From: Odontesthes bonariensis
Lineage: Eukaryota > Chordata > Actinopteri > Atheriniformes > Atherinopsidae
Length of the DNA: 64,000 nt
Assembly: GCF_027942865.1 (NCBI RefSeq)
Contig: NC_134527.1
Span: forward strand, 5,682,976 to 5,746,975
Reading direction: 5' to 3'
This document shows, in pieces, positions 12,701-24,700 of this stretch; within the stretch, counting starts at the first letter, position 1, and every line of letters begins with the position of its first letter. Made by a program: the position numbers and the translations under genes. The notes below the pieces were generated by a model that was not told where the DNA came from, did not search any database, and saw nothing but the letters and a program-made list of their open reading frames with translations.

Positions 12701-15700
12701 AACCATCGGTAAATTAATTCGTTATCTCGAGAAAACGATCATTGTTTTCTCGAGATAACGCCATAATTATCTCATTATCTCGAGAAAACCATCAGAAAAA
12801 AGTTTATGCGTACCACGTCCGCTCTGGGCTTCCGTATTAAATCATTTTGGTGTAATTACTTATTCTTAATTAACACGTTAAAGTCCGGGCCCTAATTTAT
12901 TGGTAATTAGGTTTAGCTTACTTTATATCATTCACCTTCCAAACACAAACAGCCATGAAAGTAGAAAAGTTCAACAGTTTACAACAAAACAAAGACCAGC
13001 GTTAGTTACTATCATCCACAATAAAATCTCCTGCTCAGTACTGTTAAGGTGCCAACATGGCGGCAGATTCTTTCATTTCTACAAGGTGGGAGATTCTGTG
13101 TGTGGACAATTCTAACGCTACCCCTGTTCTACCATTCATACCAACACTGGTATCGATACCAACATGTATTTCGATACTTTGATACTTTTCCGAATAAAAA
13201 GAGAACACAAAAAATGTCATTGTTGACTTTATTTTAATAGAAAATCTTAGAACTATAACTATGCATCAGTAAATAAAACAGAATATCACAAAGACGCTTT
13301 TCTAATGTACAATTTTAAAATAAATCAAATATAAAACAATACAAATAGGCTATTTAAACCAGAGAAATTGTTAGCATTTGTTTCTGGTGACAACATAATC
13401 AATGTCTGCTTCAGCCTTTAGACGCAATGTGAAAGCAGTGATACTGAAGCTTTTCCATCCATCTCTTCAGGGGGAGTCTGGGCTCGCAGGCATCCCTGGA
13501 CCACCAGGGTCAGAGGGTCCTCAGGTGAGCTTCTGTTTGCACTTTCTGTCCAACACTGCACAGTTACCTCAGGAAACTTTTCGATCAGTGTTTTTCTGAT
13601 TCCCACTTCCACAGGGAGTGAGTGGACCTCGTGGTGTCAGAGGAGACGGTGGGAGGCCGGGACCACCCGTAAGTGTCCTCAGGAAATTGTTAGTATTTGG
13701 TCATTAACAGTAATGTTGTAAGCACAATAACGTATCTACGATCATCTGATGCACACGAATCAGGTCAAGTAGAAGGAAAGTGGTCCTTACTTTCCTCACG
13801 ACTTTGACTCAAAAGTGATAATAAATTTTCATTGAGAAAAGTTTAGTGTTTGGTCTCAAAATCTGGTTTTTAATGGCATTATTTTCCATGAATTTACATT
13901 TTAAAAACAAATAATAAATATTTCCTAAAGAAAAAAGACTAAACTTTTTGTGACACTTGCATGGCAGGGTCCGGTTGGACAATTTGGACCTCAGGGTAAT
14001 CTGGGACCCAAAGGAGAGCCTGGGGAACAAGGACTGAAGGGAGAGCCAGGCGCTCCGGGCCCATCAGGGGAACAGGTAAGTAAAGTTTTCATGTTGCATG
14101 TATTTAATTCCAGTGCATGTCTGTGTACAAATATCCAACAACTACATCAGTAATACTGATTTTCTTTTTTTTTTTTTTTTGTTTGCAGGGTGAGGATGGC
14201 TTTTCAGGAAACCAGGGTCCTTCAGGCCTGCTTGGGGACGAGGTGAAAACCAAACCATTGAGTAGCATCAATAATCTGTTTGTTTTCAGTGTCAAAGACT
14301 GCTTTATAAATTTATAATTTATTTGTTTCTAACCTTGTTACTTGTGCTTATTACATCTTGTTTTTTAGGGACCAGCTGGAGCAATGGGACAACAGGGTCC
14401 TCCAGGTTCCATAGGGGCTCCAGTAAGTGCCAGAAAAACACTACAAATGAGGAAGTTGTAGTTATTCCCTCAGCTACATTTTAGATATAGTATCTTGTAA
14501 AAGTATTCATCCCTCTTGTTGTTTTCCCATATTTTGTAGCACCACAGTTTGTCATTTAAACTAACATTTTTTGGGGGATTTTATGTAACGTAGGGATCAG
14601 AAGGAAAACCAGGACCTGAAGGGAAACAGGGCACCAAAGGAGAGCAGGTAAAATCTATGTGAAAGTGAATGCAGTTATTAGGTGCACATGTAAACAAAGC
14701 GGATATCCTGTAAGTCACACTTATTATTTTTGTCCTGTGGATTGGATAGAAAGATTAATATCGCACACGGAGCTGGAAATAGCTCGTCTGTTTCCATCTT
14801 TTTTCTCGAGCTAAGCCCACTAAGCCCACGTGCCTTTCAGCTCTCGGTGCTCTTTTTTCCAGCTGCAGTTCCACTTCTCTAACAAAAGATGGCATTATGT
14901 TGCAGTTTCAACCCTCCAACGTGACATTTTAGTTGGAATTTAATCTTGATACAGTGTGAATGTAATGAATTTGGGCTCTTCTTATTCAAACCGCTCACTC
15001 CAAACAAGCAGAACCTGCACCATCCCCTCATCCAGACAGAATCTTCCCTGAGAAATACTAATCTGACCACTTTGCATTATACTCCAACAGGGAGAGGATG
15101 GTCAGATGGGACCACCAGGGAAGACCGGTCACGCTGGACGAAGGGTAAGACCACCCTGCTTTGGTGTTAGGAACCTTAAGTAGGTCAAATTTTAGCATGC
15201 AAAAAAATATGGAAGTTATGAACCCAATAAATATTGAGTCATTTTCTCTGTTTGTAATATTAATGCCAGGAAAAAAGAGCCTTTTAATTAGACTTCAAAA
15301 CAAAGAAATGGCATCGATCTTGTTCCATGTTTTCATAGAATAAGAAGTAGCTAAAAACGGGTGCTCTGACAGTCCCTGCAGGAACGGATTCATCCATAAA
15401 ACATGAGGCAGATGCATGTGTATTCTCACATTTATTGTTTTGATTTGTTGACAAAGACGTAAAACTGATCCGCAGGGAAAACGGGGGAAGGCCGGAGCCA
15501 GGGGGAACAGAGGAGACACAGGGCCGAAGGTGGGCGTCGACAAACAAACTACAACAACAAACTACCGCTCACATGATCACATGAGCTCCAACAGTGGTTT
15601 GTGTTTTGTCTTTAAGGGTGAAAAAGGTGACGTTGGACCTGCAGGCCTCCCCGGGTGGTCGGGGTTCATCGTAAGTCAGCTACAATATGCGCCCGTTAAC

Positions 15701-18700
15701 TCTGAAATGTCCCCTCCAATAACCTGTCCCGTTCATTTATTAGGAGGGAAAAAGATCCTCAAAGGGATGGATATTGTAACAACAGTTCATTTTTATCTAA
15801 AGTGTTTGTTTTTTCACCAAGGGACTCCCTGGCATCCCTGGAGAGTCGGGGGATCAAGGTGAAAAGGGGAAACAGGTAAACTTAGGCGGTGTTGGGGGGG
15901 AACAGCTTTGCATCTAAATCCAAACCCGACACAGTCTGGCAAGATTCTGTTTGTGGAAGCAAAACTCGCTCCGTTGGTAGAAGAACTCTGCTGCATGTGG
16001 ATGCATGAAATGCTCCTTCCAGCCCGACTTGGTTTTGTTCCGGTTTATCAGTGAGTGTATTTTTTTTAAATTATCCATTTAGGCCCGGAATAACCTAAAA
16101 ATAGGCCAGTAGAGACCACAGAATTCACAATTGTTGTTGAATATCAACACTGTTGATTAGATATCCGCCCAGTTTAGAGTATTGTAGATTAATTTATAGA
16201 CTAAGAATGACGAAGCGAGACGTTTTCTTCAGTTCTGACGTACTTTAGTTAATAACAAAGGAAAAAACATACAGTAATCACGTCACGTTCACCTTTCTGC
16301 TCCTAGAACATCTTGGGTAGTGAAGTCCTTTCAATGCAACTACAAATAAATTAAATTCAGTCTCCTTTTAACCACATATTCATTGCATGAACTGGGTTTT
16401 ATCAATATTAATGTTAACTTATATTTCAACTTGTATGAACTTATTTATTCTTGTCAAATAATGTCTTGGCAACAAATAAATTCTCAACATAGAGGAACAT
16501 TTTAGCGTTGCGTTCTGACTCACTAGATCAGGTGTTTGATGACACTTTTGTTGGTTTTATTCATGATACATGAGGCCATGAATTGTATGGCAAACAGCAT
16601 ATTTTCATCGTATTAGAAGAATAAACCAGGTGAGCTTGTGTTTCATGATCAGGGTGAAATTAATTTGTGGCTTTTTAGATTTTGTATATTTACTCTTATC
16701 AAGTAAATCGTATCTTTCACAGTTTAGTAAAACATGACTTCTAAATATTGGCTTTTCCTCTTTGGCCACTTATAAAGAGCTCCATTTATCACAGAGGATT
16801 TGTGGGCGTTACTTTTTACCAGGAAATAAAATAATCTAATAAGAAGCAAACATCTTTCATTGACAGTTCTCTGTATCATAACTTTGTACTTTTACAGTAG
16901 CTTTGGTGTCAGTTAGAATGCATAAAAACATCAGGCGGTCTCATTCAGACACATAAGAGGAACAAAAGGGAACTAATTCTGCCTGCAGAATCCATCCATA
17001 CTGGCCAGAGGAGTTTTAACTGTGCACATCTTCTCTGTATGTGGTCTACATTCTGCTCCATTAACCTACTGTTGAAACTGCAGATAAACCTAATAGAGCA
17101 GGGCCATTCAATTAATTTGGAATTGGGGCCAGTTCATGAATCTGAGGCTAAATAATGGGCCGGAGAATAAGAGTAATCACGGTAACAAATAAAGAAATTA
17201 CAACAACGTATTGAAGGAGTCAATATATTCTATTTTGTAAATGCAGAACAACATATGCACATAAATCCAAACACGGAGAACTACTGTAACAACTTTTGTC
17301 CACTTTTGTGCTGCTGCTCTCTCCTTATCCGTGCAGCCCGGAACAATATACAACGCCTTTGCTCGTAACAAAACGTAAGCCTCCGAGCGGCAGAGCCCGG
17401 TGGGGAAGTAGCATCAAAGTTAGCATGCATTGTGTTGAAATGCCTTCTCGAATTCTACTCTTTACACACGGCGAGGCAGATTAAGCACGCAGGATTCGCA
17501 TCAACAGCAATAAACTCGTATTTCTCTGTCCATTTATTGTTGAACTGCCTGTTTTCTGAGGCAACTTTTCCTGTTTTTAAGACAGTTTTGTCTTGTTATT
17601 AGGGCTGGGCAACGATTAAAATTTTTTATCTAATTAATCGCATGATTTCCCTGATTAATCACGATTAATCACGATTAATCGCATTTGTACGCAAAATCCA
17701 AAAATGAATTCAAAAGTAGTGTATAGCTTTTAGCATTTAGTTTTATTTTAAATGTGCTGCCATATGAATGAAAGTGCCATAACATTTGTTGTGCAAACAC
17801 ACTTTTAACATCAGCATCTTTCTGTAGTTTTTATGTAGAAGCCTCGCTCCACTGTCTGTTTCCTTGAATGACTTGCTGCTATCAGTTGTGTGTTTTGCCT
17901 TTAAGTGATATTTTAGACTGGAACTACTACGCTGAGAAGACAATTCAAGTTCCGTACCCTTCTCCATGTTTGGTGGATCCGCCGATTACTTTCTTTTCCG
18001 GTTCCGCAACAAGCGGCAACAGACTTTTACAAAATAAAAGCCTGTGAGCAACAGACTTTTACAATAATAAAATAAATAAAAAACCTGCGTTAATGCGCGA
18101 TAAAATATTTATCGGCGTTAAATAATTAACGAGTTAACTCGCCCAGCCCTAATTGTTAGCCAACCTTCATGTTTGAAGGAAACAAGTCAGAGCGTTGCAC
18201 TTTTGATGATTCCCACTTAAACGTGCGCACACCGCCTCCTACTGCACAGGAGAATGTACAGTTAGTCATAGTCATGCCCTATATGAGACTATCCATATGT
18301 AGTAATTACAGTGCACTCTAAGGGCCGGTACAAAATTCCTCAGGGGCCCGACCCAATCGAGAGCGCTTGAACCAGGACTTTCAGCCACTTTCTACTTTAA
18401 TTTGTCATCATTGCCGCCCGCTGTTGGGCTGCAGGCCAAGTTTTAACGGCAGCGCTTGTGTCCTCAGGGTGAGAAAGGAGACATGGGTCTGCCAGGACCA
18501 CCTGGACACGATGGCTTAAAGGTAGGTCCTGCCATGATTGGATTTGTTCATGTAACATATGCTGGTGATACTTTCTCTGTGGGATTATGGAAAACCAACC
18601 AGTGGTGTCCAGCTAATCCCCACATCAGTGTTACTATAACAATGTCAGGAAATGCTGGAAACAACAAAACACAAAGATTTTCATGTCATGCTTCAGTCTG

Positions 18701-21700
18701 AGTAAGGAACACCTTACTTCCTGTTTTCATTCATCAGGCCTATTTGGAAATTGAAAACTGGAAGCATAAAGTCACTGATGCTTTCTGATTGTCCTTGTCA
18801 GGATATTCGTGGGCCAGTTGGTTTGCCAGGACCAGTTGGTCTAAAGGGAGAACAGGTATGCAATATGAAAAATGTATTCACTGATTAACTGTGAGCAATA
18901 TCTGTTCACTCATGCCTGGACTTTGTCTGGTGTTGCCTTTTCATACACGTATCACACAACAGGAGATTGTTTCTGTCAAACATGTTCTCTCTTCTGAAAA
19001 ACTCTAGTTTAGGCAATGGGTGGAGCCTGAGTAGTTTGTGTACTCCTGCACAGTGGCGCAAAAAGTGGGTATGCACTATATGCAGCGCATAGGTGCGCTT
19101 CACTAGAGGGCGCCAAAGCAATGGGGGCAAATAATTTCAAGTAGGTATTCTTTATTTAACAGTCAGCGCGACGGAAAGTACATGGTGGAGTGTAGTCTAA
19201 TGTCAGAGAGGAAATAATATTACCCGGTGGGCAAAATTCCGAAAACGTTCTTTTTTTTTCAAGAAAAACTTAAGTGCAGTTATCTGTTCGTCTCGCAAAG
19301 AAAAATGTATATTTAAAATCTTCTAGAGTCGCTGCCAAAGCCAACTGGAAAGACTGTTCGCTGGGCGCAGCCATTGTTTACCTCTCTCTGGAACTACACA
19401 CTGAAACGTCGCACCTCTGTCGTCACTAGGTAGCCCGGCCTCCAACCCTGCTCCTCACGATTTGATTGGCCTGATTAAGTTTTTAATTTTCAGCCTCGCA
19501 AAACGACCACAACTGACTAGACTCACCCGGGAGCAAATTCAATTTGCAGTCGCTAGGGGCGTCTAGATTTCTAGGCTACGCCGTACCTGCAACTGGGATG
19601 ATTTTTCGTACCACCTCAGCCCTGGTTCCAAGCGGGCCGAAGCGTTACTGAAACGTGACGTCAGCCGACTGCCTTCCACTGATTGGGCGATGAGTGTCGT
19701 CACTGGAAGCGTCATAACGCGGATGATAAAAGCTAGCGTTTGGCTTCAAAGGGATTTGTCCATTACTGGAAGATCCTTGGTGGCGAAAGTTGAAGGCCTC
19801 TCCAGACTTATATATGTGGCTATGGCACTTGATGTCTCAAAAGACATATGCACAAAAATTGACAAAATATTATTTGAATTTATTTGGAAAAAGAGAATAC
19901 ACTATATTAAGAAAAATGTCATGATAAATAAGTTATGTTCTGGTGGTCTCAATTCTCTAGACTTCACCTCCTTAAACTCATCTTTTACAGTGAAATGGAT
20001 CAAACTTTTCTTTAAAAATCCCAATTCAATCTGGAACTTTATTACTGCGCATATTTTTAACTCACTTGGAGGATTGCATTTTCTACTGAGATTACAATGT
20101 TTCCAAATTACCGATAAAACTGTCCAACTTTCATAGACAACTTTTATTATCCTGGTCAGTGATGTACTCACATAATTTTTCTCCCCATAAATATTTCATT
20201 TGGAACAATCAAGACATTAGATTTAAGGACAAATCTTTATATATTAAAAGATGGATTGATAATAAAATATTACTTGTCAGTCAATTGCTGAATGACAATG
20301 GTCAACTATTAACTTATGAAGAATTTCTTTCTACATATGGTTTCCCTGTTACACCAAGAGAATATTCTGTTGTATTCGATGCAATACCAGATGGAGTTAG
20401 ATTATTGTTGTCTGCTCCTAAAGGTAAAAGCTGTATTATTCCAGGCTTAATGCCTGATGACATATATATTGGTAACCTATGTCCTTTATTGAGTGATAAA
20501 GCCACTAATCAGTGCATTAGAAATATTATTCAAAGAGACATTGTTTCTAAACCTGCAGCCGTTTTTTATTGGAATAATGTCTATAATAACATAAATTGGG
20601 AAAACACTTGGATCTTGTCAGGGAATTTTTTTATTACAAATAAGGTACGAGAAGTTACATTTAAATTGCTCCACAGATGTTATGCAGTCAAGACCCTTCT
20701 TATAAAATACAAGATCAATATTGACACATACTGTTCCTTCTGTGGCAATGCAGATGAAACAATATGTCATTTATTTTGGGATTGCAACTACTCTCATATC
20801 TTTTGGATTGACCTAAATAATTTTATAAACAACAAAATTGACTTCTATTACAAACTGAACATCCAGCATGTTTTATTTGGTCTGACACAAAATGAGGAAA
20901 GAAATCCAGGGAAATTATTTGTTATCAACCAATTTACACACCAGCATCCAAACATTACTGTATTTAAAATACTCTTTTCATCCTATTTAGGATCTTTGGA
21001 AAATTGTATTAATTCTAAAGCCAGCAAAACAAGAAGATTATGTGAAGAATATAATTTAATTTAAATCATATACCTCGAGCTCTTTTATTTTACTCATATT
21101 TTATTCTATTTTATTTCCCTTTCACTTATTTTGTTTATGCATAAACAATAATAATAAATAATAATAATAATAAAGAGATCCATGGATCTCTAACTTAAAA
21201 CGGTGAAATATATTTTATTTTTGTAACTACTTTTTGTCCTATTGTGATGTAATATTTTCCTGTGTATATGTTGTGTTCAATATGCAATAAAAAAAAATAA
21301 AAATAAAATAAAATAAAAAAAAGCTAGCGTTAGCAACCGTTAGCTTACCTCCAAACGTCGTCTTTTTGAAGCTAGTAACAAAACTCTCCGGTACTTTTCA
21401 ATACTGTTTTTTTTTTCTGGCGGCCAGGAGTCTTCTCTGGCTCTCTTCTCTTGCCTTCTGTGCGACAAAAAGCCACAGGGCGTTTTAGCAACCGAACCGT
21501 GGCGAGCTGTGCCGAGCTAGTGGAAAAATGACATTTCGGCTTGTTTTTGTTTTTTTTTAACACCCTTTTTAAGCAAAATGAGCTTTGCAAGCGCGTAGCG
21601 CTAATTGTTGAGGAAGGGATGCTCCAAACAAAGAGGCAGCCGGCATAAACACGTGTATGATCAAAAGCAAGTATATTTCTGGCCTAAGAATGAATGAATA

Positions 21701-24700
21701 GAATCCTTGGACAACAAGCAACACTTTGCAGCCCCTTTTTCTAGGTTTACATGAAGCTGGAGCCTCGCCTGTTCAGTTAATGCAAACAGCTGATCGCATG
21801 GCCGCAACTCAATGCATTTAGAGGTGGTCGAGACAACTCCAACTCTTCCACCAGGATGGGGAAAAAAGGGGATTTAAGTGAGAAATGTGGCATGGTTGTT
21901 GGTGCCAGACGGGCTGTAACGTTTCTCTTGGCTGCGCTGCCTCCCCTATATGTCTGTGGATTATCATAAAGAGTGTATAAATAAATAATCAGGAACTCTT
22001 GTGAGTATCACATATTTTATCTACATATAAATATAAATGATGAGTCGCTCTTAATCCGAAAAATGCCTCTCATAATTCATTATCAGTAGGCTAATTGATG
22101 AACATCCTGCCGCTGAATATGTGTTAAAAAAATCAATCAGAAGGAAACCTGCAGAAGAAAGTCTTCTAACGGCTGTCTCTCTCTGTTTCTTTGTATTTAG
22201 AGGTAACATTGATACATTAAGTACTAACTGTTGTTCAGATGTTGTACATTTTGCCGGTCATGCCTCTGCATACCCCTCAGAAAGTAGGTAGTTGCGCCCC
22301 TGCTCCACACACTCCTACACTCCTTTACCTGTTCTGTTTATTCATGGACTCAGTTTGGAGACATTACACACACTTTGTATTTTAGAGCTGAAAAGGTTAA
22401 GTTAATGTCCAAACTGATTTATTAGTACAGTTGTAACTCTTGCATACAGTTCCTTGGGTCTTAAACAGATCTAGTCTACATTAATGCAGAGAGCAGTTTT
22501 AGGCTGCTGTATGTTTTATTATCTTTTGAGTTGTTACCACCAAAACAACGTGTATATCTCCTCTATATTTTCTGTGTTGTTTTTTTTAGGGAAACATTGG
22601 TCCACCAGGTCGAAGGGGTACACCAGGGATGCCTGGAATGCCTGTAAGTACCCTCTTAAAATTCAAAGTTACATCTTAAAAAAGTCCCAGTGTTTAACAT
22701 TTAGTTTAATCTGTTGGCAGCAGTGCAGTGTGATGTTAATATTTATGGATTCATCAGGGAATAACTGCTGTGATAAATAAGAATTGGGTTTCCGTTACTG
22801 TAGACACAGCAATTTATCTGCAAAGATGACTCCTCACCTGTCCTACTTGGGGAGGACAAACCAAACACTGGTGTGAAAGTTTTTCCATGCTTGGAAGGGA
22901 AGCGTGGAGCGGTGGTAATAACCTTGGTCAAACAAGGCAGCATTATTCAGCGGGCCATTCGATATCCAGTCAGGGCTGTGCTCTCCCATCGAATACTGTG
23001 TGCTGCGCAGCCAATAGCACGAGCTGTCCAGCTGGGTGACGTGTGCAAAGATGAAATTAAGACAGAGGTGTCAGAGAAACAAGAAATTCAAAGAAATTGA
23101 CATTTTTATTAAATACATTTTAGTGTTTTTCTTTCAGATTCTTACTAACTTTTCTATGTTAACATAAAAAACAGAGAAGGAAGTGTTATATTTAGGCCTG
23201 GTCAACGTTAAAATGTTTAATCTAATTAATCACATGATTTCCCTGATTAATCACGATTAATCGCATTTGTACGCAAAATCCAAAAATTAATTCAAAAGTA
23301 GTGTATAGCTTTTAGCATTTAGTTTTATTTTAAATGTGCTGCCATATGAATGAAAGTGCCATAACATTTTTTTGTGCAAACACACTTTTAACATCAGCAT
23401 CTTTCTGTAGTTTTTATGTAGAAGCCTCGCTCCACTGTCTGTTTCCTTGAATGACTTGCTGCTATCAGTTGTGTGTTTTGCCTTTAAGTGATATTTTAGA
23501 CTGGAACTACTACGCTGAGTAGACAATTCAACTTGGCAGTGTTTACAGATGACTTTGGTTCTGTCGACTCCGCCGTCTGGAAGAACTTTAAAATGAAAAT
23601 GGCCGAGTAAAAGTTCCGTACCCTTCTCCATGTTTGGTGGATCCGCCGATTACTTTCTTTTCCGATTCCGCAGCAGACGGCAACCAACTTTTATAAAATA
23701 AAAGCCTGTGAGCAAAAGACTTTTACAATATCAAAATAAATAATAAAACCTGCGCTAATGCGCAATAAAATATTTGTCGCTGTTAAATAATTAATGCGTT
23801 AACACAATAATAACGAGTTAACTCACCCAGCCCTAGTTATATTCATCATATTCAATGTGCCTTTTATACAGTAAATATTTTATATTTATTATTAAAGTCG
23901 TTTATGTGTCAGCATCGCTTATAATAGACCGTGTGAAAAACAAATAGTGTGCAGTGGTGGATAGTGGCAGGCCATTGTTTTATAACAGCCCCTGATATTC
24001 TAGTAAAGTGCAGACTTTCACCTGTCGGCCAACTACTCGTTTCCCAAGCTGACGGGATGTTAATTCATTCAAATTCAGGAACTCACTGACTATGTTTAAC
24101 CCAAGGTATTGATAAAATAGAACATTTAAAAATGAAATAAAAAGACTATAAAATCTGTAGTGCTATGGATGATAATAATAATACATTTTTATTTCTATAG
24201 CACTTTTCAAAGACACTTTACAAGTAAAAGACTAAAAGCATCAAATAAGAAAACTTGAATTACAGGCTATCAAACAATAATCATAAAATCAGAACACAGA
24301 AGTACTCGACACGGGACATTAATCACACGTTAAAAGCAGATCTAAAAAGACGTGATTTGTATGTGGCGAGATCTGTGCAGCCTTGGATGTGTTCCAGAGG
24401 GTGGGAGCAGCTATGGAGAAGGCTCCGCCGCCCCAGGTCCGGTGCTTGGTTGGCCTCAGAGGAGCGGAGGCTGCGGGGACGAGTGAGGTAGCAGGGGGGC
24501 CTGGTTATGGAGAAGTGAGGTAGCAGGGGGGCCTGGTTATGGAGGAGGACTTTGAAATGGATGCGTTTTGGGACGGGGAGCCAATGGAGCTTCTGGAGGA
24601 CTGGGGTGATGTGGTCACGGGTGAGCGGGCGAGCAGCAGAGTTTTGTATGTGCTGGTGTTTATTGAGGACTTTGGATGATGAACCGTAAAGAATGCCGCT

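Noticed and set aside
17097-18375. A single larger element around hAT copy 1
   Set aside because: Flanks share GGGCC motifs but I could not define matching ends or target duplications, so I did not list it as an element.
20159-21064. Candidate 301-aa gene
   Set aside because: It is the C-terminal end of a LINE ORF2, bounded by target duplications and an A-rich tail.
23287-23631. Candidate zinc-finger gene
   Set aside because: BED finger of a non-autonomous hAT transposon present in several copies in the window.
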